Positions 15,028 to 26,669 of a stretch of DNA of 64,000 nt are shown here, one piece after another. Origin of the DNA: Microvirga guangxiensis (GTDB taxonomy: Bacteria; Pseudomonadota; Alphaproteobacteria; Rhizobiales; Beijerinckiaceae); assembly GCF_900102135.1 (NCBI RefSeq), contig NZ_FMVJ01000004.1, positions 186,001 to 250,000 on the forward strand. The letters are read 5' to 3'. Every line of letters begins with the position of its first letter. Positions within the stretch are counted from its first letter, which is position 1. A program made the translations under genes and the position numbers. The notes below the pieces were generated by a model, which worked only from the letters and a program-made list of their open reading frames with translations, was not told where the DNA came from and made no database searches.

Positions 15028-16044
15028 ATGAGTGAAGAAGTGGCCCTCTCTCTGGACGAAGTCCGGCGGATCAGCATCGATGTTCTCGAGGCAGGCGGTC
15101 TGTCGCCTGAGCATGCACAAGCCATCGCGGGCGTGGTCTATGCGGGTCAGCGCGACGAGTGCCACTCCCACGGCATGTACCGGCTGCTCGGCTGCGTGCG
15201 CTCGGTCAAGGAGGGCAAGGTCGATCCGAACGCGGTGCCCGACGTAGTGGATCACGCGCCCGCCGTCGTGCGCGTGGATGCCCGTTACGGTTTTTCCCCG
15301 CTCGCCTTCGAGCGCGGCAGGCCGCTGCTCGTGGAGAAGGCGCGCAGAACGGGCCTGGCCGCCATGGCCATCAACAACTGCTTCCACTTCTCCGCGCTCT
15401 GGCCGGAAGTGGAGGCGATCAGCGCGGATGGGCTCGTGGCGCTTGCCATGACGCCGAGTCACAGCTGGGTGGCCCCGGCTGGCGGCAAGAAGCCCGTTTT
15501 CGGCACGAACCCCATTGCCTTCGCCTGGCCGCGTCCCGATGGACCGCCCTTCGTGTTCGACTTCGCCACCAGCGCCATCGCGCGCGGCGAGATCGAGCTG
15601 CACCGGCGCGCGGGCAAGCCCATTCCCCATGGCTGGGCCATCGACAGCGAAGGCAATTCGACCAACGACGCGACGGCGGCCCTTGCCGGCGCCATGCTCA
15701 CCTTCGGCGGCCACAAGGGCTCGGCCCTCTCCGCCATGATCGAACTGATGGCGGGGCCGCTCATCGGCGACATGACGAGCGCCGAATCCATGGCCTTCGA
15801 TGAGGGCGTGGGGGCCGCGCCCTGCCATGGTGAGTTGATCCTCGCCTTCGATCCCAAGGTTTTTCTTGGCGCGGAGGCCACGCAGCATGTCGCCCGCGCT
15901 GAAAAGATGTTCGACGCCATCGTAGGGCAGGGCGCTCGCCTGCCCTCGCAGCGCCGCTATGAGGCAAGGGAGCGCAGCAAAGCGAACGGGGTGCGCATTC
16001 CCAAGGCGCTCTACGACGATTTGCAGGCTCTCCTTCCGCGTTGA
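15028..16044 (+). CDS. Ldh2-family oxidoreductase, probable 1-pyrroline-2-carboxylate reductase
   Basis: 338 residues of the malate/L-lactate/ureidoglycolate dehydrogenase-2 family, whose NAD(P)H fold differs from Rossmann enzymes. Motifs: the catalytic His in DECHSHGMYRL, TNPIAFAWP, FDFATSAIARGEI and the nucleotide-binding GGHKGSALSAMIELMAG. Members such as DpkA reduce 1-piperideine-2-carboxylate and 1-pyrroline-2-carboxylate; between a hydroxyproline dehydratase-like gene and AcnX this enzyme most likely turns 1-pyrroline-2-carboxylate into L-proline. Its TGA overlaps the ATG of AcnX (TGATG), so the two are translationally coupled. Confidence 0.84.
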   Translation: MSEEVALSLDEVRRISIDVLEAGGLSPEHAQAIAGVVYAGQRDECHSHGMYRLLGCVRSVKEGKVDPNAVPDVVDHAPAVVRVDARYGFSPLAFERGRPLLVEKARRTGLAAMAINNCFHFSALWPEVEAISADGLVALAMTPSHSWVAPAGGKKPVFGTNPIAFAWPRPDGPPFVFDFATSAIARGEIELHRRAGKPIPHGWAIDSEGNSTNDATAALAGAMLTFGGHKGSALSAMIELMAGPLIGDMTSAESMAFDEGVGAAPCHGELILAFDPKVFLGAEATQHVARAEKMFDAIVGQGARLPSQRRYEARERSKANGVRIPKALYDDLQALLPR

Positions 16045-17801
16045 TGATGGGGCCCCTCGTGAGCGAAGCTGTCTTCTCCGGCAAAGCCTTCGTTCATGGG
16101 GAAGCTTCCGGCGAGATCGTTTCCAGCGATGTCGAGTTGAGCTTCTGGGGCGGTGTCGATCCGGCGAGCGGCGAGGTGATCGACCGCCATCATCCCCTGA
16201 GCGGCCAGATCCTGACAGGCAAAGTCCTCGCCATTCCCGGCGGGCGCGGATCGTGCTCGGGCAGCGGCGTGATGCTGGAGCTGCTGCTCAACGGCAAAGG
16301 CCCCGCGGCCATGGTGTTCGAGCGGGCGGATGACATCCTGACGCTTGGAGTCATGATCGCCGAAGAGGTGTTCGGGAAGTCCATTCCCGTCGTCACGCTC
16401 GATCCGAAGGATTTCTCTCTGGCAAGGGCGGCGCGCTGCGCGCATATCCAGGGCTCTCGTGTCGTGTGCGGTGAGCATCCTGAAGCATTGCATGCTGTCC
16501 CCGACAGCCTTGAGTCTTCGGAGTCGATTGCCTCCCGCATGATGCTGACCGAGGCGGATTGCGCGCTGCTGGACGGGTCACGCGGCAAGGCCGCTCAGGT
16601 CGCGATGAAGATCGTTCTGCGCATGGCGGACCTGCAAGGCGCGGATCGTTTGATCGATGTGACGCAGGCGCATATCGACGGCTGCATCTATACGGGTCCG
16701 GGCTCCCTCACATTCGCGCAAGCGCTGCGGGACTGGGGCGGAAGGGTCATTGTTCCGACCACGCTGAATGCCATTTCCGTCGATCATCGCCGCTGGCGCG
16801 CGCAAGGGGTTGATCCTGCCCTCGGAGAGCCTGCGAGCCGGCTGGGCGATGTCTATGTGGACATGGGCGCGCAGCCGACCTTCACCTGCGCGCCCTATCT
16901 TCTCGACAGCGCTCCGGCACAAGGCGAGCAGATCGTCTGGGCGGAATCGAACGCCGTCGTCTATGCCAACAGCGTGCTCGGCGCGCGCACGATGAAATAT
17001 CCCGATTATCTCGACATCTGCATCGCGCTCACCGGCCGCGCGCCGCTTGCCGGATGCCATATGGAGAGCAACCGTCGCGCCGCGCTTCGCATCAACCTGC
17101 CGGAGCTGAAGGATCTCGACGATTCATTCTATCCCCTGCTCGGCTACCATGCCGGTCTTCTGGCAGCGAACCGGATTCCCGTTCTGACAGGGCTTGAGTG
17201 GGCCTCGCCTTCGCAGGACGATCTGAAGGCCTTCGGCGCGGCGTTCGCCACCACGTCGAGCGCCCCCATGTTCCATATCGCCGGCGTAACGCCCGAGGCG
17301 GGGACGCTGGAGGAGGCCACCGGGGGCAGGGATGTTCCGGCCCTCGACATCGCCATCGCGGATCTTGCGCGGAGCTGGGACGAGCTCAACAACGCGCAGG
17401 ATGCATCCATCGATCTCGTGTCCCTCGGCAACCCGCATTTCTCCTTCAGGGAATGCGAGACGCTGGCCGCTCTCTGCCAGGGCCGCACGAAGCATGAGGA
17501 TGTGACTGTGGTGGTCACCTGCGGACGCGCCACTCACGACAAGGCGCGGGAGACCGGCATCCTCTCGGACCTGGAGCGCTTCGGCGTTCAGTTCGTCACG
17601 GATACCTGCTGGTGCATGATCGTCGAACCGGTCATCCCGGCAAGCGCCAGGACGATCATGACCAATTCCGGCAAGTATGCCCATTATGGTCCGGGGCTCA
17701 CAGGCCGGAATTTCCGGTTCGGGAGCCTCAAGGCGTGCATCGAGGCGGCCTGCACGGGCAGGGCGAGCGGCGGGCGTCCCGTCTGGCTGCGAGGGGCCTG
17801 A
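16044..17801 (+). CDS. aconitase X (AcnX), probable cis-3-hydroxy-L-proline dehydratase
   Basis: 585 residues combining both AcnX parts in one chain: an N-terminal swivelling domain (DUF126; residues ~1-135, with LSFWGGVDP, HHPLSGQ, GGRGSCSGSGV) and a C-terminal catalytic domain (DUF521; with IDVTQAHIDGCIYTGPG, YVDMGAQPTFTCAPY, WAESNAVVYANSVLGART, and DTCWCMIVEP, TNSGKYAHYGPG). Cys residues available for an Fe-S cluster include those in HIDGC, FTC and CWC. Fused AcnX proteins in hydroxyproline operons dehydrate cis-3-hydroxy-L-proline to 1-pyrroline-2-carboxylate, matching the reductase encoded just before. ATG 16044 overlaps the previous stop. Last gene of the operon. Confidence 0.88.
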   Translation: MMGPLVSEAVFSGKAFVHGEASGEIVSSDVELSFWGGVDPASGEVIDRHHPLSGQILTGKVLAIPGGRGSCSGSGVMLELLLNGKGPAAMVFERADDILTLGVMIAEEVFGKSIPVVTLDPKDFSLARAARCAHIQGSRVVCGEHPEALHAVPDSLESSESIASRMMLTEADCALLDGSRGKAAQVAMKIVLRMADLQGADRLIDVTQAHIDGCIYTGPGSLTFAQALRDWGGRVIVPTTLNAISVDHRRWRAQGVDPALGEPASRLGDVYVDMGAQPTFTCAPYLLDSAPAQGEQIVWAESNAVVYANSVLGARTMKYPDYLDICIALTGRAPLAGCHMESNRRAALRINLPELKDLDDSFYPLLGYHAGLLAANRIPVLTGLEWASPSQDDLKAFGAAFATTSSAPMFHIAGVTPEAGTLEEATGGRDVPALDIAIADLARSWDELNNAQDASIDLVSLGNPHFSFRECETLAALCQGRTKHEDVTVVVTCGRATHDKARETGILSDLERFGVQFVTDTCWCMIVEPVIPASARTIMTNSGKYAHYGPGLTGRNFRFGSLKACIEAACTGRASGGRPVWLRGA

Positions 17802-17868
17802 GACAATCCAGCTTCGCGCAAGCTCCCTTTGCAACAAGCAGATTGCACCAATCTTACAAAGCCGTCAG

Positions 17869-18393
17869 ATGCCTCACGCCGTCACTCCCACCCAGCACGA
17901 GATCTTTTTCGATCCCGATTCCTTCATCGTATCGAAGACGGACCTGAAGGGCCGGCTGACCTATACGAACAGGGCTTTCTGCGACATCGCCGGCTATACG
18001 GAGAAGGAGCTGCTGGGCCAGCCGCACAGCATGATCCGCCATCCCGATATGCCGCGCGCGGTGTTCAAGCTGCTGTGGGATTCGATCCAGGATGGGCGCG
18101 AAGTGTTCGCTTATGTGAAGAACATGGCACGCAACGGCGATCATTACTGGGTCTTCGCCCATGTGACGCCTTCCTACGATCAGAACATGAAGATCTGCGG
18201 CTTCCATTCCAACCGTCGCGTGCCGCGGCGCGACGCGGTGGAAAAAATCATCACGCCTCTCTATGCGGAGCTCGCCCGCATCGAATCCTCCTTCCGCAAT
18301 GCCAAGGAGGGGCTGGCCGCGTCCTACCAGCACCTCATGAAAACCGCGACGGCGGGCAAGGCCAGCTATGATGAATTTATCTTCTCTCTCTAA
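17869..18393 (+). CDS. Aer-like PAS-domain energy sensor
   Basis: 174 residues. Residues ~15-115 are a PAS domain with the FAD-contact residues known from E. coli Aer: [23 protein letters not shown], then MIRHPDMP (Arg-His-x-Asp) and [16 protein letters not shown]. The remaining ~50 residues form a helix and stop before any membrane or signalling domain. The gene overlaps the following MCP gene by 26 bases in another frame, so sensor and transducer appear as two polypeptides where Aer is one. The pair is expected to steer swimming by redox or oxygen. ATG 17869 starts close to the PAS domain; no strong ribosome-binding site is visible. Confidence 0.85.
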   Translation: MPHAVTPTQHEIFFDPDSFIVSKTDLKGRLTYTNRAFCDIAGYTEKELLGQPHSMIRHPDMPRAVFKLLWDSIQDGREVFAYVKNMARNGDHYWVFAHVTPSYDQNMKICGFHSNRRVPRRDAVEKIITPLYAELARIESSFRNAKEGLAASYQHLMKTATAGKASYDEFIFSL

Positions 18394-19744
18394 GGCGAGC
18401 ATCGGCTTCGCCATCGCGGCTCTTGCCGTGACGGGGCAGGCTGTCGCTTCCTTGATCGACGGTGCGATGCCGTCCGTCATCGTTCTTGTCGCCGATGCCG
18501 GCTTCATCTTCGGCGGGCTGATGCTGCTGCGCACCTATCGTGCGGTTGCGACGGCGTCCGATATTCTCGACCGGGTCGGGCATGGCGATTTCGAGGCCAG
18601 GATCATCGGCAGCACGGAGGGCGGGGCTCTCGGCAAGCTGCACGGCACGATCAACGACGCCACGGACCGCATCGACGCGTATATCCGGGAATCCTCGGCG
18701 GCGATGGATGCTGTCCGCAACAACCAGTATTTCCGCCGTATCCTGCCGGACGGGCTGCATGGATCGCTGCTCCAGGGCGCGACGATCATCAACGAAGCCT
18801 CGCACGTCATCGAGGGCCGCCTGACGGCCTTCAACCAATCGACGGCGGAGTTCGAGCAGGCGATCAACACCATCGTCCAGGCGCTCTCGGAATCCTCGGC
18901 GAACATGAGCACCATGGCGTCGGTTCTGCAGGAGGGCGCAATCCTCACAGACGACCGCACGAACCTTGTCGCGTCCACTGCATCCGACATGGCGGCGAAC
19001 GTGCAGACGGTTGCCGCCGCCGTGACGGAGCTTGCGGCCTCCGCGCAGGAGATCGGCACCGAGGCCGATCATTCGGCCAGCAGGGCCCGTCAGGCCGCGC
19101 AGGAAGCGCAATCTACGGCGGCCCTTGTCGACAGCCTCAACAATGCGGTCGAGCGGATCAGCGCCGTGGTGGGTCTGATCACCACCATCGCCGAACAGAC
19201 CAATCTCCTGGCCCTCAACGCAACCATCGAAGCGGCCCGTGCGGGCGAAGCCGGGCGCGGCTTTGCCGTGGTGGCGCAGGAGGTCAAGACATTGGCGACC
19301 CAGACCGCCAAGGCGACCGAAGAAATCACCGGCGAGATCGCCGAACTGCGCTCCGCCTCCAAGGCCGCTGTTTCCGCCGTGAGCGAAATTTCCACCATCG
19401 TGGCGGATATCGACCATGCCACGTCGCGCATCGCGCACAGCATTTCGGGCCAGACGGCGGCTACCGCCGAGATCGCGCGCAGCGTCGAGCAGACATCGAT
19501 GGGGACGCAGGGCGTGACGGAGAACATCCAGAGCGTGAGCCAGAACACGGCAGAAACCAAGCATCTCGCGGGCTCCGTGCTGGATACCTCGCAGCAGGTC
19601 GCCGTTCAGGGCGATCGCCTCGCCGATGAGGTGCGCAAATTCCTGGTGGCGCTGCGTCGCGGACCCATGGAGCGACAGCAGAACGAAGTGATCGCCTACA
19701 GGGGCGTCGAGGGTCGCAAGAGCCGACTGCTCAAAGCAGCCTAG
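18368..19744 (+). CDS. methyl-accepting chemotaxis protein without periplasmic sensor domain
   Basis: 458 residues. Two hydrophobic segments at about 10-30 and 34-53 form a membrane hairpin with almost no periplasmic loop; a HAMP-like helix pair follows ([11 protein letters not shown]), then a long coiled-coil with the signalling tip [19 protein letters not shown] and [15 protein letters not shown] that binds CheA/CheW. It has no ligand domain of its own, which fits use with the PAS protein encoded immediately upstream and overlapping by 26 bases. A Glu/Gln-Ala rich stretch offers methylation sites. A bidirectional terminator follows. Confidence 0.92.
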   Translation: MMNLSSLSKASIGFAIAALAVTGQAVASLIDGAMPSVIVLVADAGFIFGGLMLLRTYRAVATASDILDRVGHGDFEARIIGSTEGGALGKLHGTINDATDRIDAYIRESSAAMDAVRNNQYFRRILPDGLHGSLLQGATIINEASHVIEGRLTAFNQSTAEFEQAINTIVQALSESSANMSTMASVLQEGAILTDDRTNLVASTASDMAANVQTVAAAVTELAASAQEIGTEADHSASRARQAAQEAQSTAALVDSLNNAVERISAVVGLITTIAEQTNLLALNATIEAARAGEAGRGFAVVAQEVKTLATQTAKATEEITGEIAELRSASKAAVSAVSEISTIVADIDHATSRIAHSISGQTAATAEIARSVEQTSMGTQGVTENIQSVSQNTAETKHLAGSVLDTSQQVAVQGDRLADEVRKFLVALRRGPMERQQNEVIAYRGVEGRKSRLLKAA

Positions 19745-19761
19745 CGTTTCATCCGTGCACG

Positions 19762-19793
19762 AAAAAACCCCGCTCCGGAGAGCGGGGTTTTTT
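19762..19793. terminator. bidirectional rho-independent terminator
   Basis: A perfect 8-bp GC stem (19768-19775 with 19780-19787) with loop CGGA, flanked by six A and six T, so it serves both the MCP gene and convergent gyrB. Confidence 0.92.
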
Positions 19794-19817
19794 GTTGGTT
19801 GGCTGTTTTTGAGAGGC

Positions 19818-22307
<2,490 letters not shown>

Positions 22308-22335
22308 TCAGATATTTAGTGACGATTGGTTGAAA

Positions 22336-22367
22336 TTTCACCCCCGCGCGCCTACGCGCGCGTGAAA
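22336..22367. repeat. compound palindrome upstream of gyrB
   Basis: TTTCAC and GTGAAA (22336-22341, 22362-22367) enclose GCGCGC-CTAC-GCGCGC, with four unpaired C on one side. It could end LysE transcription or act in gyrB control; there is no T run. Confidence 0.5.
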
Positions 22368-22446
22368 AGGGGCACAAAAATCCACGGAAAAGTGCCGATT
22401 GGGGGCGTTTAGGGGGCGGTCCGTTGTCTCAGGCCGGAAAAGGGCC

Positions 22447-23061
22447 TCACCGGGCCGCCACGGCCGCCGCAGCGCCTGCCATCACCGTTCCGGTAAACCG
22501 GTTGAGGATGCGGATGGCGCTGGGGGTGGTGAAGAGCCTCCGGGCGCGCACGGCGAGCAGGATATAGCCGCCGAACACCACCGTCAGCACCAGCATGGTG
22601 GCCAGGGCAAGTTCCAGATAGCCCAGCACCGTGATCCGGGTCAGGTCGAGGAAGGTTGGCAGGAGGGCAAGATAGAACACGATGGCTTTGGGATTCCCCA
22701 GGGTCAGCGCAAGGCCGCCCAGCAGGAGCTTTGCCGGATGCTCGGCCTTCTCGTCCGCCTTGACCTCCTGGGCGGAGACAGGGGCGGTCCAGAGCTTGTA
22801 GGCCAGATAGAGCAGATAGACCGCGCCGGCATATTTCACCGCCAGGAAGACCCCATGGAACGTCTGGGCGAGGGCGGCCAAGCCGAGTACCGCGAAGGTG
22901 AGCCAGACCAGATCGCCCAGAACGATCCCGGCGCTGAGCGCCGCCGCGCCTTTCGGTCCCCGTCCGAGCACCCGCGCCACGATGGCCGCAATCCCCGGCC
23001 CCGGAGAGGCTGCGGCGATGAAGAGGGCAGAGGAGAACAGGATCAGGCCTGCGGGTTCCAT
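22447..23061 (-). CDS. LysE/RhtB family amino-acid exporter
   Basis: 204 residues with five to six hydrophobic helices. The LysE family signature is present: the N-terminal FIAAASPGPGIAAIVARVLGRG, then AGIVLGDLVWLTFAVLG, KYAGAVYLLYLAYKLW and the central LTLGNPKAIVFYLALLP. Such inner-membrane proteins export lysine, homoserine, threonine or related amino acids; the substrate is not predictable. It lies 200 bases upstream of gyrB on the same strand and is probably a separate transcription unit. The ATG has only a weak ribosome-binding site. Confidence 0.9.
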   Translation of the reverse strand: MEPAGLILFSSALFIAAASPGPGIAAIVARVLGRGPKGAAALSAGIVLGDLVWLTFAVLGLAALAQTFHGVFLAVKYAGAVYLLYLAYKLWTAPVSAQEVKADEKAEHPAKLLLGGLALTLGNPKAIVFYLALLPTFLDLTRITVLGYLELALATMLVLTVVFGGYILLAVRARRLFTTPSAIRILNRFTGTVMAGAAAAVAAR

Positions 23062-23210
23062 GGCGATACCGGCAATAGAGATTGTGTTGCGGCTTTCTTA
23101 TAGGCCGAAGCAGCCTTTCACACCATCAATGAGTTTTGATGTGTTCGATCACACCGGGCGAAATCTGCGGTGCCCTCGCACGATCTTTAGACTTGAAGCC
23201 CGATGGCTTT

Positions 23211-23948
23211 TTAAATTCCAAGATGCGTCCAGAGAGGGCGCAGGGCTAAAGTTAGGATCGGAATCCACATAAGGGCCAGAACGCCATGCTCCAGGGTGCG
23301 TGTCACATAGAGCCATGCGCCCATGATCGTTACCGAGCTCCAGATGAAACCATCAGCCATCATTGCGAGATCGAACGGATAATCGAGATAAATGATGAGG
23401 ATGGCGATCAATCCCCAGTAGAGACTTTCCGCGAGAACGATCGCTGCAGCCAGCGCAAGGTTTCGCCGTGCCATTCCAAAGATCCTGAGGCAAATCCAGG
23501 CAAGGAGATTCAGTAAGCCAACCCAGCCCAGAACCACCATGGCCAAAGACACGGCGGCGAGTTTGATGGCTTCCATCACCGTTATGTCGCGCCAATTTTC
23601 CTCCGTTGCGAAAGAGGCGGGCGACAGAACATGAATGGCTGCCGAGGCGAGCATGGCCAGAAGGCAGACCACAAGGCCAATGAAAGCAGTGCCTGCCCAC
23701 TGGCCTGGGACCAGCATAAGGTTTCCGCGTACGCTGTCGAGGATATGGCTGCGAAGACCGGCTTTCGGCGCCGTGATCACCCCTCCTGCAATAATGAGAA
23801 GAGAAGGAACGAGGAAGGTTGCAAAAAGGGCTGTCAGGGTTAGGGGATCGATCTCGATGCTTTGGAATGTGTCTTCCAATTTGAGGAAGCAAGACAGCGA
23901 AGCACCGAACGCGACATAAGCGATCAGGATGGCAAGAACAACGCGCAA
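23211..23948 (-). CDS. multi-pass membrane protein of unknown family
   Basis: 245 residues with six to seven hydrophobic segments: residues ~3-21, 38-58, 82-108, 130-155, 161-190 and two near the C-terminus. I do not recognise the family. Conserved-looking features are few: polar loops carry FLKLEDTFQSIEID and SPASFATEENWRD. The frame opens with TTG at 23948; no ATG occurs until far inside, and no clear ribosome-binding site is seen, so the exact start is open. Base composition is somewhat richer in A/T than the flanking lysE and recF. The gene stands alone between them. Confidence 0.7.
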   Translation of the reverse strand: MRVVLAILIAYVAFGASLSCFLKLEDTFQSIEIDPLTLTALFATFLVPSLLIIAGGVITAPKAGLRSHILDSVRGNLMLVPGQWAGTAFIGLVVCLLAMLASAAIHVLSPASFATEENWRDITVMEAIKLAAVSLAMVVLGWVGLLNLLAWICLRIFGMARRNLALAAAIVLAESLYWGLIAILIIYLDYPFDLAMMADGFIWSSVTIMGAWLYVTRTLEHGVLALMWIPILTLALRPLWTHLGI

Positions 23949-24027
23949 GGAACCGGCCCCATTGAAACAGGCCGTATCCTCGTCGGGTTCAAGTTGCCAG
24001 CAAACTCCATGAACGAAGGGGGCTTGC

Positions 24028-25182
24028 TCAGGAGAGCGGCTCGATCACACCGGGCGAGACTTGCAGCACGTCCGCCCGGCCTTCGAGTTCGGCGAAGAGG
24101 CTCGGATCGGCACCCGTCATCCAGACCTGGCCGCCCAGAGATTCCAGGGCTGTGAACAAGCCTGCGCGGCGGCGCGGGTCCAGATGGGCGGCGACCTCGT
24201 CGAGGAGCACGAAGGGGGCGATGCCGCTCATGCTGGCGACCAGCCGCGCATGGGCGAGCACGAGGCCGATGAGGAGCGCCTTCTGTTCGCCGGTGGAGGC
24301 GGTGTTGGCGGGAATGTCCTTCGGTCCATGGCGCACGAGAAGATCGGAGGCCTGCGGTCCGACGAGCGTGCGCCCCGCTGCGCGGTCGCGCGGGCGGTTG
24401 TCGCGCAGGATCGCGCGGTAGCGGTCCTCCGCATCGACGGCGGGGAGGGTCGCGACGAGGGTGTCGAGTTCACCCTCCAAGCCCATCGTGGCGAAGGGAA
24501 AGGGCGAGTCCTCCTCGCGGGTTTCGAGGATGAGGCTTGCCAGACGCTCCACGGTTTCCCGACGCGCGGCGGCGACCGCGATGGCGAGTTCCGCCACTTC
24601 GCGTTCGAGCGCATCGAGCCAGAGGCGGTCGTCGGGGTTTTCCTCCAGCACGCGGTTGCGGGAGCGCAGCGCGCGCTCCAGCGCGTTCACGCGCGCGCCG
24701 TGCTCCGCATCGACGGCGAGCACAAGGCGGTCGAGGAAACGGCGGCGGTCGCCCGCAGCGCCGCGGAACAGCGCATCGAGATCGGGCGTGAGCCACACGA
24801 CGCGCAGGAACTCCGCGAAGGCCGTCGGCGAGGATGCGTTCGTGCCGTCGATCCGGCAAAGGCGCGAGGCCCTGCCGTTCTCCGCCGCCGGCTCAAGGCC
24901 CGTGCCGAGACGATGCTCGCCGAACGGCGCATCGAGAGTCAGCGAAATCGCAAACGAGCCGGGGCCGTCCTGGCGGGCCATGTCGCCGAGTTCCGCGCGG
25001 CGCAGGCCGCGTCCCGGCATGAAGAGGGAAATCGCCTCCAGCACATTGGTCTTGCCTGCACCGTTCTCGCCCACGAGCGCCACGAGAGGGCGCGATACGG
25101 CAAGGTCCAGGCTCGCATAAGTGCGAAAATCCTGAAGGATCAGACGGGCGATTCGGGAGGCGGAAACGGGAGCGGAGGACAT
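24028..25182 (-). CDS. recF: DNA replication and repair protein RecF
   Basis: 384 residues. RecF is an SMC-like ATPase that helps RecO/RecR load RecA at gaps. Walker A is GENGAGKTN near residue 37, the ABC-type signature is STGEQKALLIGLVLAH near residue 290, and Walker B is FVLLDEVAAHLD. The N-terminal LILQDFRTYASLDL is typical. RBS GGGAG precedes ATG 25182. It sits in the classic dnaA-dnaN-recF-gyrB order, though gyrB is here separated by two unrelated membrane-protein genes and dnaN by a 227-base repeat-bearing gap. Confidence 0.97.
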   Translation of the reverse strand: MSSAPVSASRIARLILQDFRTYASLDLAVSRPLVALVGENGAGKTNVLEAISLFMPGRGLRRAELGDMARQDGPGSFAISLTLDAPFGEHRLGTGLEPAAENGRASRLCRIDGTNASSPTAFAEFLRVVWLTPDLDALFRGAAGDRRRFLDRLVLAVDAEHGARVNALERALRSRNRVLEENPDDRLWLDALEREVAELAIAVAAARRETVERLASLILETREEDSPFPFATMGLEGELDTLVATLPAVDAEDRYRAILRDNRPRDRAAGRTLVGPQASDLLVRHGPKDIPANTASTGEQKALLIGLVLAHARLVASMSGIAPFVLLDEVAAHLDPRRRAGLFTALESLGGQVWMTGADPSLFAELEGRADVLQVSPGVIEPLS

Positions 25183-25319
25183 GCGCTCCCTTCATTCAGG
25201 ACCGGGGGCGAAAGATCAAGCGCTGGCGCGGTCAAAGCGCGGGGTTGATTGTCGCGAGACACGCGTCGGGCCGTTTAAAACCCTCGTCCTCAGGATGAGG
25301 ATGTGTAGGCTGAAACGAG

Positions 25320-25397
25320 ATCACCGGCACAAGGCCGGTGATGACGAGAAGTCTATTCTGAAAACGATCCCGGATCGGCTCCGCCGTCCGGGATGAC
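25320..25397. repeat. two short palindromic repeats between recF and dnaN
   Basis: ATCACCGGC/GCCGGTGAT (25320-25328, 25334-25342) and GATCCCGG...CCGGGATGAC (25366-25397). The second belongs to a dispersed family seen again at 31234-31266 and, in part, near 26645-26667. The gap also has the small palindrome CCTCAGGATGAGG at about 25288. No gene is present in 25183-25409. Confidence 0.65.
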
Positions 25398-25409
25398 GCC
25401 TGTTGATCC

Positions 25410-26528
25410 TTACACGCGCATCGGCATCAGCACGTAGAGCGCAGGTGCGCCCTCGCGATCCTGGATCACCGTGGGCGAGCCGGGGTCGGCGAGCTTGAAG
25501 AGTGCCGTATCGCCGTCGAGCTGGGACGTGATGTCCAGCAGGTACCGGGCGTTGAAGCCGATATCGATGGGAGCGTTGTCGTAATCGACTTCGATCTCCT
25601 CCGTCGCGCTGCCCGAATCCGGGTTGTTGACCGTGAGCGTCAGGCGGCCGTCGGCAAGCGCGAGCTTCACGGCGCGGCCACGCTCCGAGGAGATGGTGGA
25701 GACGCGGTCCACGGCCTTGGCGAAATCGGCGCGCTCGACCACGAGGGTCTTGTCGTTGCCCGCGGGAATGACGCGCTGGTAATCCGGGAAGGTACCGTCG
25801 ATGAGCTTGGAGGTCAGCACCACGCCGTCGAAGGTCAGGCGCACCTTGGCGGGCGACAGCTCGACATGGATGTTCTCCGAACCGTCCTCGACGAGCTTGA
25901 CGATCTCGGCCACGGCCTTGCGCGGAATGATCACGCCGGGCATGCCCTCCGAGCCGTTCGGCGCCGGGAGCTCCACGCGGGCGAGGCGATGGCCGTCGGT
26001 GGCGACCGCGCGCATGACGAGCGAGCCGCCCGCATCCAGCGTGTGAAGATAGATGCCGTTGAGGTAGTAGCGCGTCTCTTCCGTCGAGATCGCGAACTGC
26101 GTCTTCTCGATGAGCTTCTTGAGATCGGCCGCAGCGAGCGAGAAGCTGTGCGGCAGGTCTCCGGCGGCAAGATCCGGGAAATCGCTCTCGGGCAGGGCTT
26201 GCAGCATGAAGCGCGAGCGGCCCGAGCGGATCTGCATCTGGCCCATGTCAGCCGTCATCTCGAGGGACACCTGCGCGCCGTCGGGCAGCTTCCGAACGAT
26301 GTCGTAGATCATGTAGGCGGGCACCGTCGTGGAGCCTGCCTCGGTGATCTCGGCGGGGATCGTCTCCGTCACCTCGATGTCGAGGTCGGTCGCGCGCAGG
26401 CGCAGGGCGCCGTCCGAGGCGCGCAGAAGCACGTTCGACAGGATCGGAATGGTGTTGCGGCGCTCGACGACCCGGTGCACGTGCCCCAGCGCCTTCAGCA
26501 GAGCGGCGCGCTCAACAGTAACTCTCAT
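25410..26528 (-). CDS. dnaN: DNA polymerase III beta sliding clamp
   Basis: 372 residues, the usual length for the ring-shaped processivity clamp. Typical segments are VVERRNTIPILSNVLL at the N-terminus, the second-domain ATDGHRLARVELP, and the conserved C-terminus ending in PTVIQDREGAPALYVLMPMRV, which lines the protein-binding pocket. It tethers polymerase III to DNA and recruits other repair factors. It lies 141 bases after dnaA on the same strand, in the canonical order. The start MRVTVERAALLKAL agrees with the family length. Confidence 0.98.
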   Translation of the reverse strand: MRVTVERAALLKALGHVHRVVERRNTIPILSNVLLRASDGALRLRATDLDIEVTETIPAEITEAGSTTVPAYMIYDIVRKLPDGAQVSLEMTADMGQMQIRSGRSRFMLQALPESDFPDLAAGDLPHSFSLAAADLKKLIEKTQFAISTEETRYYLNGIYLHTLDAGGSLVMRAVATDGHRLARVELPAPNGSEGMPGVIIPRKAVAEIVKLVEDGSENIHVELSPAKVRLTFDGVVLTSKLIDGTFPDYQRVIPAGNDKTLVVERADFAKAVDRVSTISSERGRAVKLALADGRLTLTVNNPDSGSATEEIEVDYDNAPIDIGFNARYLLDITSQLDGDTALFKLADPGSPTVIQDREGAPALYVLMPMRV

Positions 26529-26669
26529 AAAGCGACACCTATTGTCGGTGAAATTCTTGGCCTGTCACAGCATGACAAGCGAGGCGGCAAGATTGGCGTT
26601 TGTTGTCCCAGAAAGCAAGGCCATGCCTCGTCCTGATCATCCAAACGCCCCGGCCGCCCCGGGATGACG

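Noticed and set aside
13834-15888. A 684-codon minus-strand frame
   Set aside because: It is antisense to the racemase-family and Ldh2 genes; no domain is visible.
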